Source: Coriolopsis trogii (taxonomy: Eukaryota; Basidiomycota; Agaricomycetes; Polyporales; Polyporaceae). From it: a stretch of 64,000 nt of DNA. The stretch's first letter is position 1. Every line of letters begins with the position of its first letter. The notes under the pieces were generated by a model, which was given only the letters and a program-made list of their open reading frames with translations, was not told the origin of the DNA and did not search any database. The position numbers were made by a program, and so were the translations under genes. This document shows, in pieces, positions 36,259 to 48,156 of this stretch. The DNA lies in contig JAHYIO010000036.1 of NCBI GenBank assembly GCA_020543525.1, positions 868,001 through 932,000 of the forward strand, written 5' to 3'.

Positions 36259-37047
36259 CTAATTCTGCGGCTTTTTCTTCTTGAGACGGGCGCGGGCGCT
36301 CTTGCTCAGGCGGCGGACAGACGGTCGCTGGTACCTGCGCACACGAATATGTTCAGCACAACGCACAGCAGAACACAACGCCCAGATCACTCACGTCGTG
36401 CCAGCCAGTCCAGACAACGGCCTCGTCGAGAGCGTCACCCGCATGAACGCGACCTTCTTCTGCTGCAGACTGTGCACCCTCAGTCAGTGGCGCGCTTGGA
36501 CAGAAGGAAGAGAACGCGCTCACTGTCTGCGGCCCTGCAATGCCCGTACCAACGCCTCCGTGCGGTCCTCAGCGTCGTCGTCGACCACCTTCTCGCCGTA
36601 ACCTGCTTCTCCAACGTCGCCTATCTCGTTGTACTGATGCAGTCCCGACAGCACGCCCGCTTCCGCTAGCTGAGGATCCAGTGTCTTGAGGTATTCACGC
36701 TTGATGATCTCCACAACCGAGACCAGTCGCGGGATGGTCGACATGCACGCCGCCATCGCCTTTCCCTTCTCCCCCTTGGACTCCGCTCCTGATTCCCTTC
36801 CTCCTAACTCGCTCCTCCCATCTCCGTTGTCAGCCACATTGCCTGCCGCAACGGCCTTCCCCTTCAATGCAGGAAGCGTGTGCAGAACCAACGGTCGCTC
36901 TCCATCTGTCTGTGCCCATGCTCCATGACTTCCTCGTCCTGTCGTGCAAGTGAGCGAACGCACCTCAAAGTGTTTCAATGCCATCGACACCCAGTTTGTC
37001 ATCTTCCCATGGTTTGTGATTCTCACTTCACGAGCCGTCGCCTCCAT
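36259..37047 (-). CDS. Alba-domain protein, RNase P/MRP subunit-like (206 aa)
   Basis: Exons (coding order): 36964-37047, 36524-36909, 36395-36469, 36259-36334 (621 nt). It starts MEATAREVRITNHGKMTNWV, matching the Alba fold of Rpp20/Rpp25 (REVRIT...GKMxNxV). The third exon gives VAFMRVTLSTRPL and the tail is basic (RARLKKKKPQN). A Gly/Glu-rich insert of about 40 residues lies between the Alba strands (GDGRSELGGRESGAESKGEK). Proteins of this shape bind RNA as heterodimers in RNase P/MRP, processing tRNA and rRNA precursors in the nucleolus. The start is the first ATG in frame; a short upstream exon is possible. Rpp25-like or Rpp20-like cannot be decided by eye. Confidence 0.78.
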
Positions 37048-37393
37048 CACTCTCCGGCGATCTTCGACACTGGTAAGCCTTCGCGTGGTTCAGTCTAGTA
37101 ATGCGACAGAGCGCGGAGAAGGCAGGATACGAAGAGCAAAGGGATCGTTCCAAACGCGAGACCGTCGCGTGCGCTGCCAAGAAGACGCGACTGTGGCTGA
37201 TCCACATTATCCACTTATCTCCAAAAACCAAGTATGTAAACATTCAGACTATCGGCGCATCAAGCGAGCCCGGATTGTACAAAATACATAAAGGTATGAT
37301 ACATGACTGTCTCTGGCTGACATCAAGAATACCACAAAACATGTCCATATGATCCAAGTCATTAGACCGTTCTCCCAGCGAATGCGTACTCTC
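37048..37393. other. Intergenic spacer
   Basis: 346 bp between the Alba start and the APC10 stop, both minus strand. No gene seen. Confidence 0.4.
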
Positions 37394-38262
37394 TCATCGG
37401 ATTGTCTGGTACATCTTGAATCGCGGTGACGTCCATGCAAAAGGCTCCTCATGGTTCTTCGGCTTACTCCTGTACATGTCGTCAATAGTGTTCAATCCAC
37501 GTACTCAGTGGACGTACTCGACCGGCCCAAGGAGCTTCATTCCCCGTACATGCGTGTCTTTGCCATTCATATGGTTCCCGATGATGATGACTTGGATCAT
37601 GTACGCCTCGACGGGTTTGCTGAGACAACCAATATTGGCAAATTCTCCTCATCATGTAGAAGCCAGAGCGGTACTCACAAGCCATCTCCTTCCTCATTCG
37701 GCTCTATGCAGACGTCAAACGTTATCCATCCGTCTGGTTTCTCAATCGTCAGGATACGGATATCTTGCAAGTCTGCGTTCCCCGTTCCGGCGCGCACAGC
37801 AATCGTTTGGGGCGTATACGAGTCGTCGAGGGGGAAACTCAGGTACATCGAGATTTTCTTCAGGTCGTGTATAAACCCTCCGGTTGCACCGCTAGAGTGT
37901 AGAGACTTGAACGCACCTGAATAGCGACTTTGCGCGGGAATTCGACAGTGACAAAATGCGGCTGGGGACCGTCAGAACTGGCATACGCGCAGTTACCTGA
38001 GTGCATGCAGACGCGATAAGTGGAAATGGTACACACTGCCAGAACGTGTCCGGATCCTCGTCTGTCAAACACTCCGGCCCAAATCCAAACTTGTACGACG
38101 ACACAGACCACTTGGCGAGATGACCAATGTCTGGCCACTGGAGTCGAGGAGGCATCTTGCCTGCGGGAAGGAAAAGCGATGATTTGGTTAGGTTTCGAGG
38201 GGGGGGGGCTGGTACTGACCTGGGTGCATTATGGGTGCGCCCTCCGTCGCAGCGGCAAGCAT
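37394..38262 (-). CDS. APC10: Anaphase-promoting complex subunit APC10/DOC1, 6 exons, 194 aa
   Basis: Exons (coding order): 38220-38262, 38037-38160, 37917-37977, 37679-37857, 37518-37619, 37394-37469 (585 nt; 194 aa against about 185 in human). The whole protein is a DOC domain: LAKWSVSSYKFGFG, SDGPQPHFVTVEFPRKVAIQ, LSFPLDDSYTP, EKPDGWITFDV, GNHMNGKDTHVRGMKLLGP. It ends in Ile-Arg, the IR tail that docks to the TPR subunit APC3. APC10 forms the D-box receptor with the coactivator, giving the ubiquitin ligase processivity in mitosis. The first exon gives MLAAATEGAPIMHPGK; starting later at MPPRLQWPD is possible. Intron 1 holds a run of ten G on the plus strand (38,199-38,208). Confidence 0.94.
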
Positions 38263-38671
38263 AGTAGTATTTATGCCCGCGATATGCAGTCGTCTGCGAG
38301 CGACGATCGGTCCTCCAGTGATAGCTGGGACAGGGACAGCACCAACAGCACTGGCACTTGCCATTGGGCACTTCGTTCGTTGAGCGAGAGAAGCAAGGAG
38401 AGTACTTGTATATAGTCAGCAGAAGAGAAGCGGACAGAGATAGAGGGAGACGGAGCTGGAATAAAGGTCAAGGACAAGGCATGAATGGCGTTCAATACGC
38501 GGACAGCGTCAACGAAACCGACTGGAATCGCCGGCCCGGATCCCGCGCAGGGCGCCAAGTGTGTGCAATGCTCCGACTTCAGGCTCTACCACATCCGTCG
38601 CGCTCGTTCTCTCCTCCTCTTCTGACTGGACCCTAACTCTGCCATAGGATTAAGAGGGCACAGTCTTGAAA
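38263..38671. promoter_or_regulatory. Divergent promoter APC10 / UBA4
   Basis: 409 bp between divergent start codons with no coding evidence. CT-rich TCGTTCTCTCCTCCTCTTCT at about 38,601-38,620 lies 50-70 bp before the UBA4 ATG. Confidence 0.5.
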
Positions 38672-40243
38672 ATGGCACATGCTGTCTCACATACAGTTGA
38701 ACCTCAGCCTCCGCTTCCTCTGCAAGATTACCGGAGGTATGGCCGGCAAATGATCCTCGATGGTTTCGGACTCCAAGGTATCTAGTCCAAGCGACGATGG
38801 GGCAGCAGCTAGACTCCTTCTTTCAGGCCAGGTGAAGCTCCATGAGGCCTCAGTGGTTGTAGTTGGCGCAGGAGGCCTTGGATGCCCTGCTCTCCAATAC
38901 CTCGCTGCCGCAGGAATGGGTGAGCTGTCTGACAAAAGCATCGTACACTATAATGACCTCCCGTCTTCCACAGGCAGAATAGGCATCGTTGACCATGACA
39001 CAGTCGAATTGTCAAATCTACAACGACAGATCCTGCACACCGAAGGTAGAGTCGGCATGTCAAAGGCTCTTTCCGCCGCTGAAGCGATCAGACAGTATGT
39101 TATTCTTGCACTGTCGCCGCTACATATACATGTCTCGTCTGATGCTGAGGCAGGATAAATTCAAGCATCGAAGTACATCCCATCACCACCGCGCTCACGC
39201 CGCTGAACGCCATGGACGTCCTCTCGCCCTATGACCTCATCCTCGACTGCACGGACAACCTACCGACCCGTTACCTCCTCTCTGACACTGCAGTTCGTCT
39301 CGGAAAACCGCTCGTAAGCGGAGCGGCCCAGAAGTTTGAAGGCCAGCTCTGCACGTACAATCTGGAGCTGAAGACTGACGCCGGAAACGCTCCGGAGAGA
39401 GGTCCATGCTTTAGATGTTTGTTTCCCAAACCTCCTGCTCCCGAGATGGCGGGTTCCTGTGAGGAATTAGGCATCCTTGGGGCGGTTACAGGTGTAATCG
39501 GGAGCTTACAGGCCTTGGAGGCGATCAAAATACTGACCGGCTTACACGGTGCGTATTGGCGGCATACACAAGCCTGTTGTGGCTAAACCATAAATGCTAC
39601 GAAGATGGAAAGCCGTCGCTGCTTATATACACTGCGCTAGCCGTTCCGCCATTCCGTAGCATCAAGCTTCGCTCCCGGAGAACGACGTGTCCTGCATGCG
39701 GCGTTGAGGGAGGGAAGGTCGGCAAGATTGAGGAGATAGACTATGTCGCGTTCTGTGGTGGAGAGCGTCCAGATTGGGTGTCGAGAGGCCTCGAGAATGG
39801 CGATTCCGGTAGTCGTATACATGCCAAGGTCCGTGTCCTCCGCGCATGTGAAGGCCGGCCAACTGGATGGTCGTACAGGACTTCAAAGCCGCTCTTGAGA
39901 ACAACCATCGTCGAGCACGAGTCCTGGATGTCCGGCCTCGCACTGAATTCGACATATGTCATATCACTGGCTCACTGAGTAAGTTGTAACATCTCTTTGC
40001 GCGTGGTCTACTCATCCACTTGTAGACGTTCCTATCAGGGAAGTGCTCGCCGATCCCTCGAGCATACGAGAGACTGCGTGTTCGGAGGACGAAGATGTGT
40101 ACATCGTTTGCAGGCTCGGCAATGACTCTCAGCTTGCAGTCGATGCCTTGGAAAGTGTTGGAAGACGCGGGGTACTGAAGGACTTGGTGGGAGGACTGCG
40201 AGCATGGGCACGGGAAGTGGACCAGAACTTTCCCGTGTACTGA
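38672..40243 (+). CDS. UBA4: Adenylyltransferase/sulfurtransferase UBA4 (MOCS3), 7 exons, 418 aa
   Basis: Exons 38672-38777, 38827-38919, 38974-39094, 39154-39548, 39605-39828, 39879-39978, 40026-40243 (1257 nt). The N-terminal part is a ThiF/MoeB E1-like domain: [50 protein letters not shown], the zinc pairs CFRC and CPAC, and [14 protein letters not shown]. The C-terminal part is a rhodanese domain ([16 protein letters not shown]; active loop VCRLGNDSQ). The enzyme adenylates and thiolates Urm1, and in many eukaryotes the molybdopterin synthase small subunit, for tRNA wobble thiolation and protein urmylation. Here the active-loop Cys is followed by RLGNDSQ, the MOCS3/Uba4 pattern. The stop faces TIM13, 149 bp away. 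Confidence 0.95.
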
Positions 40244-40392
40244 TTCCAATGCAGTGTAGAGGACTCACCAGACAAGGGGGAAGCAAGAAACAGACAGCTG
40301 TCACTGAGCGAGAGTGGCGGATGAGTGTATTAGACGATGTACGCATAGGACAAGCAATGGTCGGTTCAGATGCTGAGGAGTGTGTCACGGCC

Positions 40393-40932
40393 TCACTCCA
40401 GTGATTGAGAGTCGACACGCTCTTTCCTAAGTCTTGCGACATACGTTCTGTTGATGATGTCGACTGAGGAGAAAGGTCCATGTGAGAGGGACAGTACGAG
40501 GGGAGAAGAGACAACACGTACATGCTTCCAAGTATCTGTCCATACACTGCGCAAGGCATTTCTATGGTGACCGCCATCATGAGCATAGATATCAAAGATG
40601 CATGCACATTGTCGTACCTCTTCCGAGCTGGAAAGGGAGGTACCAGGCTTCGGGACGCACTTCTGGTAACATTTGCTGTTGACTTTCTGGCATGCGAAGA
40701 CAAGGTGAACGCACAACGACAAAAGAATCAGAGCCGTCTACCTCCATGAGTTCTTGCGCATTTTGTAGCGCAACCTCGTTACGAATAGAAGCCTTGAGGT
40801 TTTCTACACGCGCTGTCATCTCTGCGTAGAGTGCGTTGGTGAGAGTCTCTGGTGAACGGAGCGAGAGAGGGTACCTGCAGGCGAAGAGGTAGGCGTTGCT
40901 GGGCCTTTGCTGGCACCGAAAAGCGAAGTCAT
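40393..40932 (-). CDS. TIM13: Mitochondrial small TIM chaperone TIM13, 5 exons, 105 aa
   Basis: Exons (coding order): 40875-40932, 40742-40821, 40618-40686, 40522-40561, 40393-40463 (318 nt, 105 aa). It begins MTSLFGASKGPATPTSSPA. The twin CX3C motifs that define small TIMs are CYQKC and CLAQC, 15 residues apart with the Tim13-type PGTSLSSSEE between, followed by MDRYLEAFDIINRTYVARL. Tim8-Tim13 hexamers in the intermembrane space carry hydrophobic precursors to TIM22. Imported and oxidised through Mia40/Erv1, so no presequence is expected. It diverges from JJJ1 (188 bp between starts). Confidence 0.93.
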
Positions 40933-41120
40933 TGCAGCAACGAAGGGAAGGATGAAGGGATGAAGAGTCGAGTCTCACTGAGTCTGACTTGGTGGCTGCA
41001 GTCGACGTGACGCGCTCGGGCGCCTACCACTTTCCATTCTCTTGAGCGTCTGCTGTCGCGTCGCTTACCCTTGGACCTCCATTCGCAGTCCACGCTGATC
41101 TCTCACATTCACCGCTACTT

Positions 41121-43176
41121 ATGGGTGCAGGAGAGTCCAGAGCCAGAGGCCAGCCGGAAGATGCGACTGCTGCCCCGCCAGATTACTACGCTCTCCTGGA
41201 GGTTGACGAGACAGCTACTGCCGATGAGATCAAGGTGCGCCCCATGCGATTCATATTGATACTATTGTCGAACGCTCCTTCATTCGGCACAGAAATCGTT
41301 CAGAAAACTAGCGTTGGTGCATCATCCCGACAAGAACGCGCACGACGTAGAAGGAGCGACTCAGCGATTCGCCGCTATTCAACAGGCTTATGAGGTTGGT
41401 CAGATCGCAGACCGATCCCACGACCGAACCTCGGCATAGCTCACCTCACCCGTAGGTCCTAAGCGACGAGCAGGTATGTCCTTCTTTCGCCCCCTCTTTG
41501 CTCGCATTCACCTCGTCTCGGTCAACTCTTAGGAAAGAGCATGGTACGATAGCCATCGCGCTTCCTTGATTCCAGAGCCGGATGCAGCCGCTGTTTTCGA
41601 AGATATCAAGAATGGCGTCCCTCCTCCTCGCGGGCGAGATCGCGGCTTGACCGTCAGGCATCTAGCTCAATTCTTCGACACTACCATCTACAAAGACTAT
41701 GACGATAGCCCTAGCGTATGTCGTCGTCCTATCATGTCACACTGTCAGCCAAGACCCATTCGCGGCTCGTCTTCCAGGGGTTTTTCACAATATACAGGAA
41801 CCTCTTCAGTCGTCTCGCACATGACGAGAAGCAATATGTCGACACCCCTCTCCCCGCTTTCGGCGATTCGACGTGGCCATGGCTCCCGCCATCAAGAGAA
41901 GAGAAAGATCGATGCGCGCGAACTTTCTACACCTACTGGACAAACTTCGTGACAAATAAGGAGTTCGAGTGGGCTGACCAATGGAACATTGCTGAAGCGC
42001 CAGATAGGCGTGTGCGCAGGTGTGTCTCTTCCTCGCTGTTCCCGCCCCGCCTGATCTCAACGCGAGATTCGAAGGCTTATGGAGCGTGACAACAAGAAGG
42101 CTCGGGACGACGCGCGGAAAGAATACAATGAGACAGTCCGGGTATGTCAGAGAACGTGGATCAACATTCACGCGAAGCTGAATGATGGTCGTTCAGTCAC
42201 TCGCCATCTTCATTCGGAAACGCGATTCTCGCTACAAGGCACATCTGGCCCAACAAGCGCAAGGGCCCTCCACACCGCAGGGAGCGCGTACGCCCAGGCC
42301 CACAACCAATGCCCCGCAACCCGTGTTCGTCGAGCAGGAATGGCAGAAAACCGGCATGCGTGACGAGGCCGCAGATCTCGAGTGGGCGGCTGCGGAAGGC
42401 GATGACGATGAGGAATGGGAGTGTGTGGCCTGTGGGAAGAGTTTCAGGAGCGAGGCGGCTTGGGACAGTCACGAACGGAGCAAGAAGCATCTGAAGGCAG
42501 TGGAAGCACTGAAGAGACAAATGGAGGAGGAAGACGAGGAACTTGGGCTGGTGGAGGATGATGCAGCGGCGGACTTGCTAGCCCTTGAAGAGCATGATGA
42601 ACCCCGGGAGTCGGAACCAGAGGCTGGCGACGGCGAGGAGATAATCAAGGCACCCGCTGAAGAAGATCTCGACATAGTACAGAGGGATTCTGCTGAGCCC
42701 ATGGACAATGAAGACGAGGAACATGGCCGAAAGGGAACAGGAAAACGAAAGAAGGGAAAGCAGAAGTTTTCGCGTTCGCACTCACCGGATGCATTACCAA
42801 GGACACAGAGACGAGCACGCAATCAAGATGTCCCTATTCCAGAAGTGTCAGAGCAGAGTAATCCAGCATCTGCCGTCGACAGCAGTATCAAAAACCTGGT
42901 TCCTGACTCGGAGCGTGGACCGTCAAAGAGGGAGAAACGTCGCGCCAAGGAGGCAGCAAAGAAAGCAGCAGCAACGACCGGTCCTCAGACTGACAAAGTC
43001 GTAAGTCTGATCCAAATGTTGCTTGTTCGCCTCATCTCACAAAGTTTGCTTAGGTTTGCAATGTCTGCCATGTGCAATTCAATAGCAAGACTCAATTGTT
43101 CACCCATCTGCGAGATGTCCCCAGTCATGCAGCTGCTACTCCACAATCTGGTCGAGGTGCTGGCAAGAAGAGATAG
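41121..43176 (+). CDS. JJJ1: J-domain protein JJJ1 (ribosome biogenesis co-chaperone), 8 exons, 550 aa
   Basis: Exons 41121-41234, 41293-41394, 41456-41473 (18 nt), 41533-41715, 41778-42019, 42075-42141, 42197-43000, 43054-43176 (1653 nt). N-terminal J domain: [28 protein letters not shown] with the HPD triad, QAYEVLSDEQ. Then the JJJ1-specific middle ([29 protein letters not shown]), a C2H2 zinc finger [19 protein letters not shown], an acidic region, a Lys-rich region ([18 protein letters not shown]) and a second zinc finger [17 protein letters not shown]. Yeast Jjj1 stimulates Hsp70 Ssa to recycle Arx1/Alb1 from late 60S subunits in the cytosol. The stop codon is 4 bp from the abrupt change to AT-rich sequence at about 43,180, so the 3' UTR must lie in transposon-type sequence. 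Confidence 0.95.
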
Positions 43177-44460
43177 AGGTAATAGTATATAGCTCTATAT
43201 CCTAAATTGTTATTTGGTCAAGAAGTGCTGCACATATTGCAAAGTGAAGCCATGATTAGATCCGATGTGAAGCTCTTAGTAACATGTAAGGCACTTAACA
43301 ATTGTAACTTTGTTATTATTACAACCTGCACTTCAGGGCATTTTCCTTTGGTTGTATGTGGAGAATATATGAAATAAGAGTCTATTTAGCAACTGCAAAT
43401 ACCTGATTCTGGCCAAGAAACAGTCCATCTCGGAAATTCCCAATAATCTGCAAAACAGATACATACTATGCTTACTTCTGCATATAGTCATTATTTTAAG
43501 ACTGTTATGTTTTATTCCAATATGAGACATGTTGGAGAATATAATTAGACTGTGAATCTGTAGTTTTGTGCTTTGAATCTCCCATTGTATTTCCATTCAC
43601 TTGAGTTACTTACTATCATTGTTGCTATTTGTACTTTCAAATAGTCTATATTTTTACGTGCAATACATTTGCATTTTTCTCCTACATCCAGGTGCTCAAC
43701 CTTGACAAGATGGAACAAAGAGTGTGCAATCTGTGCTAGCTAGCACTTTGTATTTAATCTGGTCATGTCATCACACATGTAGAATTGATTGATGCATACA
43801 GCTAACAGATACATACATAATGCTTGGTGTTGCAATACATATATAATTGCAAGGGCACTGTTATGAACACAGTTGAACTGCATATATAGCACCAGCCAAA
43901 TGTCAAGTCATGCTTGATGTTGCACCCTTTTGGTATAATAGTTATAGTGGCTCTGTTTCCAACAGGCACCTGCAGTAGCACTGTTACCAGATTGATTACA
44001 ACATTATTCTTCAGTCACACTTCAGTCATCAGCAGAATTCTTAATTCTTATTTCTGTTTCATATCAGAAGTCAGGCAAAATCAAATCTTTGCTTCAGAGT
44101 GATTCTCATTTATATGCTAGATCCCTTCTTAATATATTCAGAGAAATATGAGAGAAATGATTCTTTATAATCTACTAATCGTCCATATATTCACTGGGCA
44201 TGTGCAGGTGATCCTGCCTGCTTCAAATATGCACTGGCTTAGTCTGTGGTGGACAATCCCAGATATTAACCTAGGAAATGTCACAGATATTGATAAAGGA
44301 AAATCTAGTAGCTAGAACAAATATGACAGATTGACTACCACATAATAATTGTACAATATACACATACTTATAGTGGTACTACCTGTACTAGGGGAGAGAA
44401 TAACAGGATAACTAAGAGGAATAAATAGAGAAGATTTAAAAACAACTAAAGAATGGAAGA
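43177..44460. other. AT-rich gene-free start of the transposon island
   Basis: Sharp change to AT-rich sequence with no open frame above about 90 codons and no recognised protein. Contains a perfect 14-bp palindrome GTGCTAGCTAGCAC at 43,733-43,746. Probably decayed transposon sequence. Confidence 0.5.
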
Positions 44461-44766
44461 TGTCACAATCTGTGGTCAAGCAAGAGTGAGTTATTAAGTC
44501 TTGTGTAGAGTGAGAGAAAGAGTGGACCAAGGCTTGAAATATAGAGCTAAAGACAAGTTATATTGAGAGAATGTTAGTAAATGGAAATATAGCAAGACTT
44601 ACTTGAAAACAAAAGATTGAAGCTGAAGTAGATAACAAGTATCTACTATTTATATACAGAGAACAACAAGCACTAGGAACAATAGCTCACAAGTATGTAT
44701 GTAAATGTAGAGACATATATGAAACAACAGTGGATAAAAAACAATAGAAGTAATATACTTATGACA
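44461..44766. repeat. Decayed solo LTR related to the 51.9-57.7 kb element
   Basis: Starts TGTCACAATCTGTGGTCAAG and ends ATACTTATGACA; it aligns throughout with the LTRs at 51,942-52,310 and 57,408-57,737 (for example GACAAGTT-TATTGAGAGAATGT). Differences are mostly C-to-T and G-to-A (CGCAACC to CACAATC, CGAGGC to CAAGAC). Flanking 5-mers are GAAGA and GAAGG, a near-match as expected of an old target-site duplication. No internal region adjoins it, so it is a solo LTR. Confidence 0.75.
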
Positions 44767-47700
44767 GAAGGCTAATATAACTTACCACAATAAGGCAGTG
44801 AGAGTCTCATGAATTAGTCTGCAGGAAAAATTGAGTGTTATATAACATCAGACGTTGAATGCAAATTTATCATTTTGCTAGAGTGAGAGCTATCCAGTGC
44901 TCCTCCCAACTGCAGGGCTGATTGAGCACTTGTGTAGCAATAATAGAGTTTAAGTACCATTACTAGCATTGCAATACATTCTTGGATAGATAGTGACCTA
45001 CAGTTAGATAATACAAATACTATATTAGCCTGAGTAGAAGTACTTTTTCAAGAATCCATGTTTAACTATACTATATATAATAGGTCAAAAGTTGGAGAGG
45101 GAAAGAAGATACACAAAATATAAGCAGAGGAGTCAGATGGGAAGTGTTTTATCTCATGCTCCCCCTTCCCACAGCCAAGTTCCTCTGATTTCTGGAGCCT
45201 AAAACTCAATCAATATATATTTCTGACCCTACATCACAGCATTTGATCCTATCTGTTGTTAGATAGTTGTATCACATAGTTACCATCAGTCCATTATGTG
45301 ATAGATATTACAAACTTGCTCTACCTCTGTACTCTGTCAGACTTGCATTATCTTCATAATGGCTCCAAGTCAAGACTGATGAACTCTGAACCTGGAAGGC
45401 TTGGAGCAACCTGTAAGTCACACAAAGAGAGATCTTCAGTCAGGAAGCAAACAACTATATTGCATCATAGTCTAGTACCTGTAAGCCACACAAAGAGAGA
45501 CTACAAGTACTAGTGAGTAAGGCATAGTAGAGCATAAGTATTAAGTGGGATTTACTCTTCAGTTAGTGAGTGAACAACTAAAGAGAAAAGGGGCAAACAG
45601 ACTGCCTTATATACTAGAGAGAGGAATGCATGAGTAAGTGAATATAGCAGTCATATAATAACCATAGAATGATAAGTAAGAGCCAAGAGTATTCTAAGTA
45701 AGACATAAGGTCTAGAATGTTGTGGAATACATAGGAAGACAAGAGAATCATATCATAATGGCAATGTATAGTAGTTTTGTAGAGATAACTGTATATAGTA
45801 AGTAGAAACACAGCCTATAGTAAGTGCTATCTAATCATAAGTAAACATAACCATACAAAGGTTATATGCACAACTCTGGACTGGTAGAGCCATGAATTCA
45901 GAATGTTAACAAAGACTTAGTTACACCTAGTATCTATAAGTAGAGGTCCTTGATACTTTTGATGAGATTCTGAGAAGGGGGATCTGTGCTGACCTTCCTC
46001 CACCAATGCTGGGCTCAAAATCCTTGGCGACTGCCCCATGTTCTAATGCATACTCACTCATAGCTTCTGGAAAAAGATGATAGCTGAACTCCAGTGAACC
46101 CTCAACAAAGAAGTGCTTTTCTATCAAGGTGATCTACACAGATGTTGGTAGAGCACATGTAGAATGTACTGTACTCCTCTGCAGCATCAAGAGGTTTCCA
46201 TGTTCTAATCAGCGACGGCTTGTTCAGCTTTTTGAATGGGCTTGTTCCCACTGTTGTGGATGACAATGTGTTTTATGTAGTTGCTTTGTATGCAGGAAAA
46301 GACTTTATTGAACTGCAACTATTGCAAGGTTCTTTGTTTGCAGTCACCTTGATATGACTATCAATGATGTAGGACTCTAGGAGGTAATCTTACTTGAAGG
46401 GCAGAGGGCACAGGCAACCATTGGTGATAGTAGACAGGAGTTTTGCTGACATGATGCTCTTGAGATTACAATAGATGATGCTCCAGAGGAGTATAATGTT
46501 TGAGAGTCATAGCGAGAAAGTTATAGCAAAGATGTTGATGAGTAGGCAAGGTGAAAAAAGAACTGAGAGTACAAGTATATGAGAGAGCATGGGAAAGATG
46601 TATAAAAGGAGTCATAGAAGCCCCTGTAAGGGAGTTGCCATCAATTTGTAGCCATTATGCCAATTGAATTCTAAAGCCATTGCTGATATATTTAATGCTC
46701 ATTGGAGGCAGGATCTGACAAGCTCAGTGCCACACTGCAACTTTAGGCCAGAGTTACAAACCTCCCCTGTGTAGACTATGAGGGCAACTATATGTTCCTG
46801 ACAATGCAGCTCAACTTAGCATCCATGAAGTCAAATAATGCCGTTGCAGGTTTATCCAGTTGGTCTTTGCTTGTGTCACTCAGATACTGACAACTCGGGC
46901 ATTGTAGCACTCACCCTCGAGAGCAACTTAGGTAGCTTTGCATCAGCAAAACGTGCAGCTGCTGACGAGAGGTGGTGATAGTGGCAGTGTGTGACAGGCA
47001 CCCCAGCAACCTGTTGGATGGTAGTTGGATATGGTCAGATGTGGTCAGATAGACAACGTCTGACCATCTTCCTGTCCAAGTATGACCTCCATTATCTTGC
47101 ATGTCCATCAGATGAATGCTCACAGTCAGAACAGATATAAGAACTGACCATTCCGATACTTCATAGTCGCCTTCTGACCGTTAGGTAGCCCAGGCAGGAT
47201 CATAGGTGAGCACTACTAACCAGCATTGCTTGGACTCAGACCAATTGAGCTCAAATGTACAGGCGACTATGCTTGGCATGCACAGCACCAAACATCAAAG
47301 TCATCCAAGGCCTCTGTCTGCCCTCAGTCCCCTCTTTTGGTAGACTGATGTAGATAGTCAAAATATAACTAATATACAACATACCAACATCACTTGTGAA
47401 ACATGCATGAGCGTGACTAGTTCAAACCAATGCACGATCAATCACCTAGTCATTGGCTGTGCATCACTTACTGCCAATAGAGAAATCCTCTGAAATCTAC
47501 ATCTGACACTGCACTTGTCCACAACCTTCTTGTCTGTGAGAGAGTGATGAAGGTTATATGCCTATAACTTGAGGCTGTTCTTCACAGTAATATGGGTAGT
47601 TGCCTCAGCATCACTAGGCTTGCTGTAGGTATTGGTAAGGGTGATAAAATTCAACTTGGGAGTTGTCTTGTCCCTGACAAAAACAACAACTTATAGCAGT

Positions 47701-47800
47701 AAGACTCAAACTGAATACTCACTAGTTATAAGAGTAAGAAGAGAATAAAGAGTGAGATAGAAAGGCTGGTTAGACCAGAGATAGTTGAGCTTAGACAATA
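44767..47800. other. AT-rich decayed repeat sequence without genes
   Basis: No supported gene. A direct repeat CCTGTAAG(T/C)CACACAAAGAGAGA occurs twice, near 45,410 and 45,477. Short hairpins include TGGTCAGA / TCTGACCA arms near 47,044-47,068. An open frame of 66 codons at 45,927-46,127 (minus) looks protein-like but I cannot assign it. Most likely old transposon remains. Confidence 0.4.
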
Positions 47801-47925
47801 AGTGGATTAGTCTGAGGGGGGATAGCCCTTAGACAGGTGGTATATTATACATGCTGACCAGTCTCCCAGGGACTGGGGAGAGACCCCAGATACTCTAGGT
47901 TACTAAGCTAATCACATGACCAGAA

Positions 47926-48156
47926 TGAGTCAGAATGAGTCAGGCTGAGCCATGGCTGAGTCATGGTGCTGAGCATGCCTATTACTCAGCAGAAACTAAC
48001 CAATAGCATCCACTACATTACTAGGCAAGTATCAAGAACATTCTACCTATATCTAGACCAGTCTAGAGTAGGAGTCTAGCCATGGAACAGTCTAGAACAA
48101 TATTCTAGACTGTTCAAGAGAGAATCTAGAGCTGGAACATTCCACAGAATGGTTCT
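47926..48156. promoter_or_regulatory. Cluster of TGAGTCA and heat-shock-like motifs (possible LTR promoter)
   Basis: Three exact TGAGTCA (AP-1/Gcn4-type) sites at 47,926, 47,936 and 47,957. GAAnnTTC dyads, the core of heat-shock elements, occur as AGAACATTCT (48,035-48,044) and GGAACATTCC (48,134-48,143), with AGAATGGTTCT at 48,146. A perfect hairpin with 13-bp arms GAACAGTCTAGAA and a 5-nt loop is at 48,085-48,115. No attached gene is intact, so whether this is an LTR U3 region is inferred. Confidence 0.4.

Noticed and set aside
43733..43746. 14-bp palindrome GTGCTAGCTAGCAC as an operator or recombination site
   Set aside because: One isolated copy in decayed AT-rich sequence; no associated gene or repeats.
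45927..46127. 66-codon minus frame with protein-like composition (MIEKHFFVEGSLEFSY…)
   Set aside because: No neighbours, no recognised family and no splice extension found; recorded as unassigned only.
47162..47271. 10-bp inverted repeat CATAGTCGCC / GGCGACTATG as an RNA gene or terminus
   Set aside because: Arms are short and about 90 bp apart with no matching fold or target-site duplication; could be chance.
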